DNA of 64,000 bases, taken from the NCBI GenBank assembly GCA_947492925.1, contig CANLOQ010000003.1, positions 496,001-560,000 of the forward strand, written 5' to 3'. The DNA is from an uncultured Sulfitobacter sp. (GTDB lineage Bacteria; Pseudomonadota; Alphaproteobacteria; Rhodobacterales; Rhodobacteraceae). Shown piece after piece: positions 35,578 through 44,210 of the stretch. The position numbers were made by a program, and so were the translations under genes. The first letter of the stretch is position 1. Every line of letters begins with the position of its first letter. The notes below the pieces were generated by a model. It saw nothing but the letters and a program-made list of their open reading frames with translations, did no database searches and was not told the DNA's origin.

Positions 35578-37172
35578 AACGCTTTGCCGCTCTCTTTAAC
35601 ACCATCGACCAAAGCACCAAAACTACTGTCAAAGTGGCCGCTTTAGCCGAGTATTTTTCTGCGGCTGACCCTGTGGACAAACTGTGGACAACCGCTCTCT
35701 TCTCGGGCCGCCGCCCAAAGCGCGCGGTCACCACAACCCGTCTGCGCGAATGGGCCGCCGAAGTGTCGGGCGTCCCGCTTTGGCTCTTTGAAGACAGCTA
35801 CGCCATCGTGGGCGATCTGGCCGAAACCATCGCCCTTGTCCTGCCCCCGAACCAATCCAGCACCGATCACAGTCTTTCCCATTGGATCAACGCCTTGCGC
35901 GGCTTGGCTGATGTGGATGAACAGGCGCGCAAGGCGTTCGTTCTGGACGCGTGGCAACAACTGGGCGGCACCGAACGCTTTGTCTTTAACAAGCTCATCA
36001 CCGGCGGTTTTCGCATGGGCGTCAGCCAGAAACTGATGACCCGCGCAATGGCCAGAGCGACCGGCAAGCCAGAGCAGGAACTGGCACACCGGCTGATGGG
36101 CAACTGGCATCCTGACACCGACACATGGCACAGCCTGATCGAGGCGGAGGATGCCAGCGCCGACGCCTCACGCCCCTATCCCTTTTACCTGGCCTACGCG
36201 CTTGAGGATGGGCCCGAACCGCTGGGCGATCCCGCTGACTGGCGGGCAGAGTGGAAATGGGACGGCATCCGCGGCCAGCTGATCCTGCGCGACGGCACTT
36301 ATTTTGTCTGGTCGCGCGGCGAAGAATTGATGACCGACCGCTTCCCCGAACTTGCCGCCGCGATTAATCACCTGCCCGCGGGCACCGTGCTGGATGGAGA
36401 GCTTTTGGTCTGGCACGCAGGCGCAGAAAACCCATCGTCTTTCAACACATTACAAGCCCGCATCGGCCGCAAGACCGTGCCAAAGAAACTTCTGACCGAC
36501 GCGCCGGTCGTGCTGCACGCATATGATCTGCTTGAATGGCAGGGCAAGGACATCCGCGACACACCCTTCGCCAAGCGCCGCGTCCTGCTTGAGGCCGCCT
36601 GCGCTGATCTGCCCGATGACGCGCCCGTCAAACTCTCGCCACAGCATCAGTTCACGGACTGGGACACACTCACCGATCTGCGCGCCACCGCGCGCGACGA
36701 AAACGCCGAAGGGTTGATGCTCAAACGCGCCGACAGCCCCTATCTGTCGGGGCGCAAGAAAGGCGACTGGTGGAAATGGAAGCTGGACCCGCTGACCATC
36801 GACGCCGTCATGATCTACGCCCAATCGGGGTCAGGACGACGCGCGAACCTCTTTACCGATTTCACCTTTGCCGTCTGGAATGGCAACGATCTGGTGCCTT
36901 TCACCAAGGCCTATTCCGGTCTGACGGACGCCGAATTTCGCAAGATCACAGCGTGGGTCAAAAAAAACACTCTCGAACGGTTTGGGCCCGTCCGCAAGGT
37001 CACGCCGCATCACGTCTTTGAAATCGCGTTCGAGGGGATACAGGCCAGCAAACGCCATAAATCCGGCGTCGCCCTGCGCTTTCCGCGTATGAAACGCTGG
37101 CGCGAGGATAAACCGCTGCAAGAGGCCAACACGCTGGACGATCTGAACGAAATGCTGCGCATTTACGGCTGA
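35574..37172 (+). CDS. ATP-dependent DNA ligase
   Basis: 532 residues: an N-terminal DNA-binding domain, the adenylation domain with the nucleophile Lys in EWKWDGIRGQLIL, further nucleotidyltransferase motifs (RGEELMTDRFPEL, TVLDGELLVW, EGLMLKRADSPYLSGRKKGDWWKWK) and an OB-fold C-terminus. This is the bacterial accessory ligase of the Lhr-PdeM-ligase repair group rather than NHEJ LigD, since no Ku or polymerase/nuclease domain is attached. It is translationally coupled to the exonuclease gene. Confidence 0.94.
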   Translation: MKRFAALFNTIDQSTKTTVKVAALAEYFSAADPVDKLWTTALFSGRRPKRAVTTTRLREWAAEVSGVPLWLFEDSYAIVGDLAETIALVLPPNQSSTDHSLSHWINALRGLADVDEQARKAFVLDAWQQLGGTERFVFNKLITGGFRMGVSQKLMTRAMARATGKPEQELAHRLMGNWHPDTDTWHSLIEAEDASADASRPYPFYLAYALEDGPEPLGDPADWRAEWKWDGIRGQLILRDGTYFVWSRGEELMTDRFPELAAAINHLPAGTVLDGELLVWHAGAENPSSFNTLQARIGRKTVPKKLLTDAPVVLHAYDLLEWQGKDIRDTPFAKRRVLLEAACADLPDDAPVKLSPQHQFTDWDTLTDLRATARDENAEGLMLKRADSPYLSGRKKGDWWKWKLDPLTIDAVMIYAQSGSGRRANLFTDFTFAVWNGNDLVPFTKAYSGLTDAEFRKITAWVKKNTLERFGPVRKVTPHHVFEIAFEGIQASKRHKSGVALRFPRMKRWREDKPLQEANTLDDLNEMLRIYG

Positions 37173-37235
37173 TCCGGCGCTTGTTCCCGCCTGCCCGCGC
37201 GCCTAGATATGACCAAACAGAATTAAGGATACCTC

Positions 37236-39056
37236 ATGTTTCAGCTTCCCTTCCCCGTCCGTGATGCCAACGCCGCAGGCGGCGACAAGAACCTTGGCGA
37301 TCTGCCGGAATGGGACCTGAGCGATCTTTACGCAAGCGAGGATGCACCCGAGCTGAAACGTGATCTGGACTGGCTTGAGCAGGCCTGTTCCAGCTTTGCC
37401 GCCGATTATGAAGGCAAACTGGCCGATCTGGACGCCGAAGGGCTGCTGGAATGCGTGTTGCGCAACGAAAAGATCAACCAGATCGCCGGGCGCATCATGT
37501 CCTTCGCGGGCCTGCGCTATTACCAGCTGACCACCGACGCGGGCCGCGCCAAATTCATGTCCGATTGTCAGGAAAAGATCACCAACTTCACCACGCCGCT
37601 GGTGTTTTTCACGCTTGAGCTGAACAAGCTGCCCGACGATCACCTGGACACGCTGCTGGCCAAAAACGCCGATTTGGCGCGCTACAAACCCATCTTTGAT
37701 CGCATCCGCGCGATGAAACCCTACCAACTGTCTGACGAGCTTGAGAAATTCCTGCACGATCTGGGTGTTGTCGGTGATGCGTGGGAACGGATGTTTGACG
37801 AAACCATCGCGGGTCTGCAATTCGACGTGAATGGCGAAACGCTTGGCATCGAGGGCACGCTGAACCTGCTGACCGATCCCGACCGCGCAAACCGTCAGGC
37901 CGCCGCCGAAGAGTTGGCGGAAGTTTTTGGCAGCAACATCAAAACCTTCGCCCGTGTTCACAACACGCAAGCCAAGGAAAAAGAGATCATCGACCGCTGG
38001 CGCGGCATGGAAACGGCGCAGACCGGCCGCCACCTGAGCAATCAGGTGGAACCCGAAGTGGTGGAGGCCCTGCGCAATGCCGTCGTCGAGGCGTATCCTA
38101 AGCTCAGCCACCGCTATTACGAGCTCAAGCGCAAGTGGCTCGGCCTTGATAATATGCAGGTCTGGGACCGCAACGCGCCCCTGCCAATGGAAGACCCCCG
38201 CATCGTCGATTGGAAAGCGGCGGAGAAAACCGTGATGGAGGCCTACACCGCTTTTGACCCGCGCATGGGCGAGTTGGCAGAGCCGTTTTTCAACAAAGGC
38301 TGGATCGACGCGGCTGTGAAACCCGGCAAAGCACCCGGTGCCTTTGCGCATCCGACTGTCACGGATGTGCATCCATATGTGATGCTCAACTATCTGGGAA
38401 AACCCCGTGATGTCATGACCTTGGCGCATGAACTTGGCCACGGGGTGCATCAGGTGCTGGCCGCAGGCCAGGGCGAGATGCTGTCCTCCACCCCGCTGAC
38501 ACTCGCCGAAACCGCAAGTGTGTTTGGCGAAATGCTGACCTTCCGCAAAATGCTGGACGGGGCCAAGACCGATGCGGAGCGCAAGGTGCTGCTGGCGGGC
38601 AAGGTTGAGGACATGATCAACACGGTCGTGCGCCAGATCGCATTCTATGACTTTGAATGCAAACTCCACGCCGCGCGACGCGGCGGAGAACTGACACCCG
38701 ATGACATCAACGCCTTGTGGATGTCCGTTCAGGCAGAATCGCTTGGCCCCGCCTTTGAATTCATGGACGGCTACGAAACCTTCTGGGCCTACATCCCCCA
38801 TTTCGTGCATTCGCCCTTCTACGTCTACGCCTACGCCTTTGGCGATGGTCTCGTGAATGCGCTCTATGCGGTCTACGCCGAGGGCGAAGAGGGTTTCGAG
38901 GAGAAATACTTCGACATGCTCAAGGCGGGCGGCTCAAAACACCACAAGGAGTTGCTGGCCCCCTTCGGTCTTGATGCCAGTGATCCCGCGTTCTGGGACA
39001 AGGGCCTCTCGATGATCTCCGGATTCATCGATGAGCTGGAGGCGATGGAGGGGTGA
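37236..39056 (+). CDS. pepF: M3-family oligoendopeptidase
   Basis: 606 residues, cytoplasmic zinc metallopeptidase. The active site HExxH is in VMTLAHELGHGVHQVL, with the third ligand in the downstream Glu region LAETASVFGEML. The family degrades peptides of 7-17 residues. The following acetyltransferase gene overlaps its stop (GTGA), so the two are co-transcribed. Confidence 0.95.
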   Translation: MFQLPFPVRDANAAGGDKNLGDLPEWDLSDLYASEDAPELKRDLDWLEQACSSFAADYEGKLADLDAEGLLECVLRNEKINQIAGRIMSFAGLRYYQLTTDAGRAKFMSDCQEKITNFTTPLVFFTLELNKLPDDHLDTLLAKNADLARYKPIFDRIRAMKPYQLSDELEKFLHDLGVVGDAWERMFDETIAGLQFDVNGETLGIEGTLNLLTDPDRANRQAAAEELAEVFGSNIKTFARVHNTQAKEKEIIDRWRGMETAQTGRHLSNQVEPEVVEALRNAVVEAYPKLSHRYYELKRKWLGLDNMQVWDRNAPLPMEDPRIVDWKAAEKTVMEAYTAFDPRMGELAEPFFNKGWIDAAVKPGKAPGAFAHPTVTDVHPYVMLNYLGKPRDVMTLAHELGHGVHQVLAAGQGEMLSSTPLTLAETASVFGEMLTFRKMLDGAKTDAERKVLLAGKVEDMINTVVRQIAFYDFECKLHAARRGGELTPDDINALWMSVQAESLGPAFEFMDGYETFWAYIPHFVHSPFYVYAYAFGDGLVNALYAVYAEGEEGFEEKYFDMLKAGGSKHHKELLAPFGLDASDPAFWDKGLSMISGFIDELEAMEG

Positions 39057-39541
39057 GCGGCGGCCTCTGCCTACGCCCCTTACAGGCGGATCAGTTCGAA
39101 ACAGTTGCCCATATCACCGTCGCACCGTCACAGGAGAAATTCGCAGGGACGGTGGCGGAGGCCTTTGAAGCAGCGGAAAAAGATGCTGATTTTCACTGCA
39201 TTGAAGAGCGCGGTACGCCGGTCGGTTTTTTCAAGATCGACAGGGGATATGGGCACCGCTACCCTTTTGCTGCGCCGGACGCGGTAGGACTGCGGGCGTT
39301 CATCATTTCGCGGGAGCGGCAAGGAAAGGGCATCGGAACAGGCGCTGTCCGCCTTTTGCCCGGTTACCTCCCGCACCATTACCCGAAGGCCTCAGCGCTG
39401 TTTCTGACGGTCAACAAGGTCAATCCGGTGGCCTTGCGTGCCTATCTGTCCGGCGGGTTCACTGACACCGGCACGGAATGGCCACACGGAGACGCTGGCC
39501 CACAGCATATACTGCGCATGGCTCTGCCAAGCACGGTCTAA
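39053..39541 (+). CDS. GNAT-family N-acetyltransferase
   Basis: 162 residues. The acetyl-CoA loop is ISRERQGKGIGTGAVRLL, and YLSGGFTDTG lies in the usual C-terminal position. The GTG start overlaps the pepF stop by four bases. Substrate unknown; a peptide or amino acid is possible given the neighbour. Its stop overlaps that of the convergent DUF1906 gene (shared CTAA). Confidence 0.85.
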   Translation: MSGGLCLRPLQADQFETVAHITVAPSQEKFAGTVAEAFEAAEKDADFHCIEERGTPVGFFKIDRGYGHRYPFAAPDAVGLRAFIISRERQGKGIGTGAVRLLPGYLPHHYPKASALFLTVNKVNPVALRAYLSGGFTDTGTEWPHGDAGPQHILRMALPSTV

Positions 39542-40596
39542 TCGTCCCACGCATAGCATCCAACACCATCCCGCTTCAGGGGTCTGCTGAACGGGATGGC
39601 ATAGTCGACCTGAGAACTCCATTGTCCAAAGTCCGGCATGCGCGCATTCACGGTATTGAAATCAAACTGAAAATCACCGCCCGTGCGGAACTTCCATCCT
39701 TTGCACACCGTCGTCAGTTCCTGCCGCATCACCCATCGCCCGGACACCTCGAACGCCGCATATCCCGCCAGACCCTTCGATTGGGACAGCCAGCAATAAT
39801 CCGCCAAGCCCAGACCCAGCAAATGCTCACACACCATACCACCGCCATAGGCACCAAGGCGGTATCGAATGCCGTTCCGGTTGCCGAAATTGTCAAAGAT
39901 ACGCTTTAGGTCGCGGAAATAAGCCTCGATCGGCGGCAACATTTCCTCAGGTCGATGCTTCCCCAGAGTGCCACCAAAAAGCGCGGCCCCCTCCTCCCGA
40001 TAAATCTCGTAGAACGCCTTGTGTTTCTTGTACGCCCCCGCCCCCATGCTTTTCTTCAACGTCGCCTCGCGGCTGGCACTGATCGGCCCGCCCTTGCTTC
40101 TGGCATATTCGTAATTGGCCGATTCAAGCGCGCCATCCACACCATCCACCCCGAAATAAATCGCGGATCCCGAAGGTTGCCCGTTGGCCAGCGCCAATTC
40201 AATCGCACGCTGCGCATCCAGCGTGCCGCGCCCCGGCGTGACAAAGGTCATCGGATTGTCGTTGTGATGCTGAAACACCGCCAGAACGCTGAACCCCGCA
40301 TCCAGCAATGCGCGCGTTTCTTCGGGCACCAGCGTCTTGCACGGCAGGGTTTCAGCGACATTGTCGTAATAGCGGATGACCGTATCCACACCCATATCGC
40401 GCAGCGCCGCAAGGCCCGGTTTCCCGCCGCGCGGGGTAAGTTCGGTCAACGGATGGGAGGCATCAATCGCGGTGAAGCCGGGATGCGCCTGACAGGCAGG
40501 ACCAGCCAACGCACCGCCACCGCCAAGACCGCACAGCAGCAAAGTGAGACAAAGACGCACCGCACCAAGCACCCCGTTGCCCCAAAGGCCCGTCAT
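39538..40596 (-). CDS. DUF1906 glycoside-hydrolase-like secreted protein
   Basis: 352 residues with a signal peptide (cleavage near ALA-GPACQ). The DUF1906 TIM-barrel pattern is visible: GFTAIDASHPLTEL, GVDTVIRYYDNVAE, FSVLAVFQHHNDNP, GSAIYFGVDGVDG and a late aromatic WLSQSKGLAGYAAFEVSG. Relatives include Rv2525c-like proteins thought to act on cell-wall glycans; activity is unproven. Its start overlaps the stop of the DksA-like gene by four bases. Confidence 0.85.
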   Translation of the reverse strand: MTGLWGNGVLGAVRLCLTLLLCGLGGGGALAGPACQAHPGFTAIDASHPLTELTPRGGKPGLAALRDMGVDTVIRYYDNVAETLPCKTLVPEETRALLDAGFSVLAVFQHHNDNPMTFVTPGRGTLDAQRAIELALANGQPSGSAIYFGVDGVDGALESANYEYARSKGGPISASREATLKKSMGAGAYKKHKAFYEIYREEGAALFGGTLGKHRPEEMLPPIEAYFRDLKRIFDNFGNRNGIRYRLGAYGGGMVCEHLLGLGLADYCWLSQSKGLAGYAAFEVSGRWVMRQELTTVCKGWKFRTGGDFQFDFNTVNARMPDFGQWSSQVDYAIPFSRPLKRDGVGCYAWDD

Positions 40597-40862
40597 TTCA
40601 ACTGGCTGTCTTTTGATCCGCGTCGGTTGATCCCGCCGCGCGCCTGAAACGCATGGTCACGCTCGCGCACGCAATCGATGCAAAGCTTCACACCGGGCAA
40701 GGCCGCCCGCCGCGCCTCCGGGATCGGTTCATCACATTCGGCACAATGGGACAGGCTGTCGCCCACTGGGGTGCGCCGCGCCTGCAACCGCGCCAGTTCA
40801 TCATTGATGGAAGCCTCTATCTGTTCCGATACCGCGCCATCCTTGGCCCATCCGCCCGCCAT
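40593..40862 (-). CDS. DksA/TraR-type zinc-finger protein (YbiI-like)
   Basis: 89 residues. The C4 zinc finger is CAECDEPIPEARRAALPGVKLCIDC, preceded by a short helix (INDELARLQARRTPVGDSLSHC). It is the short YbiI-like form, lacking the coiled-coil of true DksA. GGAGGG lies 6 bases before the ATG. A terminator for rpoH lies only 17 bases upstream on the same strand. It is coupled to the DUF1906 gene downstream. Confidence 0.9.
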   Translation of the reverse strand: MAGGWAKDGAVSEQIEASINDELARLQARRTPVGDSLSHCAECDEPIPEARRAALPGVKLCIDCVRERDHAFQARGGINRRGSKDSQLK

Positions 40863-40878
40863 TGCGATCCCTCCACGC

Positions 40879-40908
40879 AAAAACCCTGCCCGATGATGCA
40901 GGCAGGGT
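40879..40908 (-). terminator. Rho-independent terminator after rpoH
   Basis: On the minus strand ACCCTGCC and GGCAGGGT pair (8 bp) around a 10-base loop and run into TTTTTG, 25 bases after the rpoH stop. Confidence 0.85.
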
Positions 40909-40933
40909 CATTGTCACGTCAAGCCGGTCAGGG

Positions 40934-41830
40934 TCAGGCTGTCGCCAGCATCCCCTTTTCACGGGCCAGATCACGCATGCGTTTTTGCAGCTTTTCAAAG
41001 GCGCGCACCTCAATCTGCCGGATACGCTCGCGGCTGACATCATACTGCGATGACAGATCTTCCAGCGTTATCGTCTCATCCGACAGGCGGCGCTGGGTCA
41101 GAATATCCTTTTCCCGATCGTTCAGCACATCCATCGCTTCAGCCAGCATCTCGCGGCGCGTGGCCAGCTCGTCTTGAGCTTCATAATCACCTGCCTGATC
41201 GGCGTCTTCGTCCTCCAGCCAGTCCTGCCACTGCATGGTGCCTTCACCTTCAGAGCCGACCTGCGCGTTCAGCGACGCATCCCCACCCGACATCCGCCGG
41301 TTCATGGAAATCACCTCCGCCTCGGTCACGCCCAGCTGCGTGGCAATTTTTTCCACGTTTTCGGGGCGCAGATCACCTTCCTCCAGCGCACCAATCTTGT
41401 TCTTGGCCTTGCGCAGGTTGAAAAACAGCTTCTTCTGGCCGGAAGTCGTGCCAAGCTTCACCAACGACCAAGAGCGCAGGATGTATTCCTGAATGCTCGC
41501 GCGAATCCACCACATCGCATAGGTCGCCAAACGGAAGCCTTTCTCAGGATCAAACCGCTTCACGGCCTGCATCAGACCCACGTTCGCTTCCGAGATCACC
41601 TCAGCCTGCGGCAAACCGTACCCGCGATATCCCATCGCAATCTTCGCCGCCAAACGCAGGTGCGATGTCACCATCTTGTGCGCGGCTTCGGTGTCTTCCT
41701 TCTCAACCCATGCTTTGGCAAGCATGTATTCCTCTTCAGGCTCCAACAGCGGAAACTTGCGGATTTCCTGCATATAGCGGTTCAGGCCGCCTTCCGGCGT
41801 TGGTGCCGGCAGATTTGCGTAATTGGCCAT
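40934..41830 (-). CDS. rpoH: Heat-shock sigma factor sigma-32
   Basis: 298 residues. Region 2 (LRLAAKIAMGYRGYGLPQAEVISEANVGLMQAVKRFDPEKGFRLATYAMWWIRASIQEYILRSWSLVK) contains the Q-rich -10 contacts, and QKKLFFNLR is the RpoH box specific to this factor. Region 4 has the [31 protein letters not shown]. The ATG at 41830 has AGGA 7 bases upstream; an in-frame start at 41878 is less likely. Roseobacters often carry two rpoH genes; which one this is cannot be told. Confidence 0.96.
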   Translation of the reverse strand: MANYANLPAPTPEGGLNRYMQEIRKFPLLEPEEEYMLAKAWVEKEDTEAAHKMVTSHLRLAAKIAMGYRGYGLPQAEVISEANVGLMQAVKRFDPEKGFRLATYAMWWIRASIQEYILRSWSLVKLGTTSGQKKLFFNLRKAKNKIGALEEGDLRPENVEKIATQLGVTEAEVISMNRRMSGGDASLNAQVGSEGEGTMQWQDWLEDEDADQAGDYEAQDELATRREMLAEAMDVLNDREKDILTQRRLSDETITLEDLSSQYDVSRERIRQIEVRAFEKLQKRMRDLAREKGMLATA

Positions 41831-41994
41831 CTTTTTTCCTTTCCCTGAAGCCCCGATGTTTACGGGCTTAACATCCATATGGGTTGCAGCTTATGCAGGT
41901 ACAAGACCTTGCGGGCCGGTTTTGTTCATATTGGCATAAGGAATGTAAAAAATAAGTTACATTTCGGTGCTGTCACGCAGCTGTGCTGTCTGTG

Positions 41995-43029
41995 TCAACC
42001 CGCAAGACGCACCTTATCCAGCAAATCCGCCATATCCTGCGGCAACGGGGCCTCAAAGCGCACAACCTCACCCGTCACCGGATGATCAAAGCCCAGCACA
42101 GCGGCATGCAATGCCTGCCGGTCAAAGGCTTTCACGGCCTCGGCCGCAATCTCGGGCAATGCCGCCTTGGGCAATTTACGCCGCCCCCCATAGGTCGGAT
42201 CGCCAACCAACCCATGCCCCGCATGCGCCATGTGTACCCTGATCTGATGGGTGCGCCCCGTCTCCAGCCAACACTCCATCAGCGCCAGCACGGGCGGCGT
42301 GCCAAAGCGTTCAACCGTCCGCGCGCGGGTGACTGCATGCCTCCCACCCGCAAACAGCACCGCCTGACGCTGCCGATCCGTCTTGTGGCGTGCCAGCTGG
42401 GTCGTCAGCTTAAGGATATTGCCCGCCTCGAACGATGCGCCTTTCACCCCACGCAATCGCGGATCATTTGCATCCGGCACACCGTAGACAAGCGCCTTGT
42501 AATACCGCTCAACGGTATGTTTCTCAAACTGCTTTGCCAACCCGTGATGGGCCGCATCCGATTTTGCCACCACCAGCAACCCACTGGTTTCCTTGTCAAT
42601 CCGGTGCACGATGCCGGGGCGTTTCATCCCCCCCACACCCGACAGGTTGTCACCGCAATGGGCCATCAACGCATTGACCAGCGTGCCTGACGGGGTACCG
42701 GGGGCCGGATGCACGACCATACCCGACGGCTTGTTCACCACCACCAGATCGTCATCCTCAAACACGATGTCCAGCGCAACGGCCTCGGCCTGAATATGGC
42801 TTTCCTCGGCCTCCTCCACACCAATCTCAACCACCTGCCCTTCAGCCACCTTGCTGCGCGGGTCACGCACCACCTGACCCGAAACCATGACCGCCCCCCG
42901 CTCGATCAGCTTGGCCAACCGTGTGCGCGACAGGTTCGCCTCCTCTGGCACATCGCGGGCAAGCGCCTTATCAAGACGCGGTGGCGGTGCTTCGCCAAAT
43001 ACAAATGTAACGGTGCGGTGCAAAGACAT
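41995..43029 (-). CDS. rluD: 23S rRNA pseudouridine synthase (RluD family)
   Basis: 344 residues. An N-terminal S4 domain (RLDKALARDVPEEANLSRTRLAKLIERGAV) precedes the catalytic domain with the signature PGIVHRIDKETSGLLVVAKSD (catalytic Asp), LETGRTHQIRVHMAHAGHGLVGDPTYGG. RluD modifies U1911/1915/1917 in helix 69. Its ATG shares two bases with the ATG of the divergent gene (CATG). Confidence 0.94.
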   Translation of the reverse strand: MSLHRTVTFVFGEAPPPRLDKALARDVPEEANLSRTRLAKLIERGAVMVSGQVVRDPRSKVAEGQVVEIGVEEAEESHIQAEAVALDIVFEDDDLVVVNKPSGMVVHPAPGTPSGTLVNALMAHCGDNLSGVGGMKRPGIVHRIDKETSGLLVVAKSDAAHHGLAKQFEKHTVERYYKALVYGVPDANDPRLRGVKGASFEAGNILKLTTQLARHKTDRQRQAVLFAGGRHAVTRARTVERFGTPPVLALMECWLETGRTHQIRVHMAHAGHGLVGDPTYGGRRKLPKAALPEIAAEAVKAFDRQALHAAVLGFDHPVTGEVVRFEAPLPQDMADLLDKVRLAG

Positions 43030-43312
43030 GGATGATCCGATTGAGCCTGCAAACCTGCGGTTTCTGCGGCGGTTGGTGACGGTACTGACCGCCGTGATGA
43101 TTTGCGGGGTTCTAGTGGTGATTGGCTTGCTTGTCACGCGCCTGAACCGCGACACGCCCACACTACCCCATCAGATCGCCCTGCCGGACGGCGCAGAGCC
43201 GCGCGCCTTCACCCAAGGCCCCGATTGGTATGCGGTGGTCACCTCCAACAACCAGATCCTCATCTACGACAGGCTCACCGGCGCATTGCGACAGACCATC
43301 CAGATCGACTAG
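43028..43312 (+). CDS. Small membrane protein (DUF6476-like)
   Basis: 94 residues. One membrane helix (~residues 15-40, VTVLTAVMICGVLVVIGLLVTRL) and a periplasmic domain of beta strands (HQIALPDGAEPRAFTQGPDWYAVVTSNNQILIYDRLTGALRQTIQI). I recall a Rhodobacteraceae family annotated DUF6476 in this position next to rluD. The ATG overlaps that of rluD on the other strand, so its promoter and ribosome site must lie inside the rluD coding sequence. Confidence 0.82.
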   Translation: MDDPIEPANLRFLRRLVTVLTAVMICGVLVVIGLLVTRLNRDTPTLPHQIALPDGAEPRAFTQGPDWYAVVTSNNQILIYDRLTGALRQTIQID

Positions 43313-43319
43313 GCGCCCC

Positions 43320-43375
43320 ACTTCATCTTTCCAATTACAATTTCGGGGAGTCAGCTTGCTGACGGGGCAGAGCCC
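43320..43375 (+). repeat. Structured intergenic repeat element
   Basis: Eight bases after a stop codon the segment begins ACTTCATCTTTCCAAT, also found after hisA (11606). It continues into two hairpins: GTCAGC-TT-GCTGAC and GGGGC-AGA-GCCCC. The layout resembles abundant extragenic repeats in Rhodobacteraceae that I recall but could not check. Confidence 0.5.
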
Positions 43376-43461
43376 CAGCGACGGTGCTGTAATTTCGCCT
43401 ATGCAGCTGGAATAGCCAGCGGGTCGAACCGCGCTTTTGCTGCGCAAAAACTCTCATTCGA

Positions 43462-43495
43462 CACTTCCAAAAATTCTTCGAATTTTTCGGAAGTG
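43462..43495 (-). terminator. Long hairpin at the 3' end of tRNA-His
   Basis: CACTTCCAAAAATTC and GAATTTTT(C)GGAAGTG pair over about 15 bp around a TTC loop. On the minus strand it begins inside the tRNA-His CCA end. A T-run (AGTTTTTGCG) follows further on. It may terminate or process the tRNA transcript. Confidence 0.5.
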
Positions 43496-43570
43496 GTACC
43501 GCCTCCCCGGCTCGAACGGGGGACCCCTGGTTCCACAAACCAGTGCTCTAACCAACTGAGCTAAGGCGGC
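43494..43570 (-). tRNA. tRNA-His (anticodon GTG) lacking G-1, with A73
   Basis: Acceptor GCCGCCT pairs with AGGCGGT (G1-U72 wobble). The anticodon stem CTGGT/ACCAG encloses TTGTGGA (anticodon GTG), the T-arm is CCCCG-TTCGAGC-CGGGG, discriminator A and CCA are encoded. The base before G1 is T, not the G-1 nearly universal in tRNA-His, and position 73 is A rather than C. Confidence 0.96.
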
Positions 43571-43636
43571 ACACGCAAGCGATTTAGCCGGGGGGCAGAC
43601 AGATTGCAAGCCAGAAGCGACCGCAAATTTGCGCGG

Positions 43637-44119
43637 CTACAGCCGAATGTGCCAATGCTGCTCCACCAGCGGCTGGCCAAAGGACACCACCGGCTCCGAA
43701 CGGCCAAGCGTCCATCCCGTCTGCGCGTAAAGCGCGCCCGCCGCGCGGTGGGATTCGTGTGTCCAAAGCTGCATGCCTGCATAGCCCTGCGCCTTGGCAA
43801 ACCCCATGCAGGTCGCCAGCATCCGCTTGCCCAACCCCTTGCCCCGTGCCTCAGGTGTCAGCAAAAACAGACGCAGCTTTGCAGTCGTGTCATCCAACCC
43901 CACGCAAAAGATGCTGCCCAGCCGCGCCTCACCTTCCCACGCGATCCAGCCTGCCTCGCGCAGCGGGTCATGATCCGCGATGAAATCATCCAGGATCTGC
44001 GCCACCAGCACCCCAAAACTGGCATCGAACCCTTCGGCGCGCGCGTAATGATCGCGGTGCTCTGCCACCAGCCAGTCGCGGTCCTGCGGCGTAAATTTGC
44101 GAATCTCTACCTTTTCCAT
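43637..44119 (-). CDS. GNAT-family N-acetyltransferase
   Basis: 160 residues. GNAT motif A is RLFLLTPEARGKGLGKRMLATCMGFAKAQGY, and motif B LWTHESHRAAGALYAQTGW resembles the MarR-linked acetyltransferases. The ATG at 44119 is chosen; the frame extends to 44185 without support. No neighbour suggests a substrate. Confidence 0.88.
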   Translation of the reverse strand: MEKVEIRKFTPQDRDWLVAEHRDHYARAEGFDASFGVLVAQILDDFIADHDPLREAGWIAWEGEARLGSIFCVGLDDTTAKLRLFLLTPEARGKGLGKRMLATCMGFAKAQGYAGMQLWTHESHRAAGALYAQTGWTLGRSEPVVSFGQPLVEQHWHIRL

Positions 44120-44210
44120 CCCGTCACCATCGGCTCCCGCCGCTTGCCTTTCAAGACGGCGCAGGCTAGCGATACGCCGCATCACCTACCCCACGCAGAT
44201 GAGGTCACCC

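Noticed and set aside
37203-38810. 535-codon open frame antisense to pepF
   Set aside because: pepF contains HExxH and full family length; the antisense frame is low-complexity shadow.
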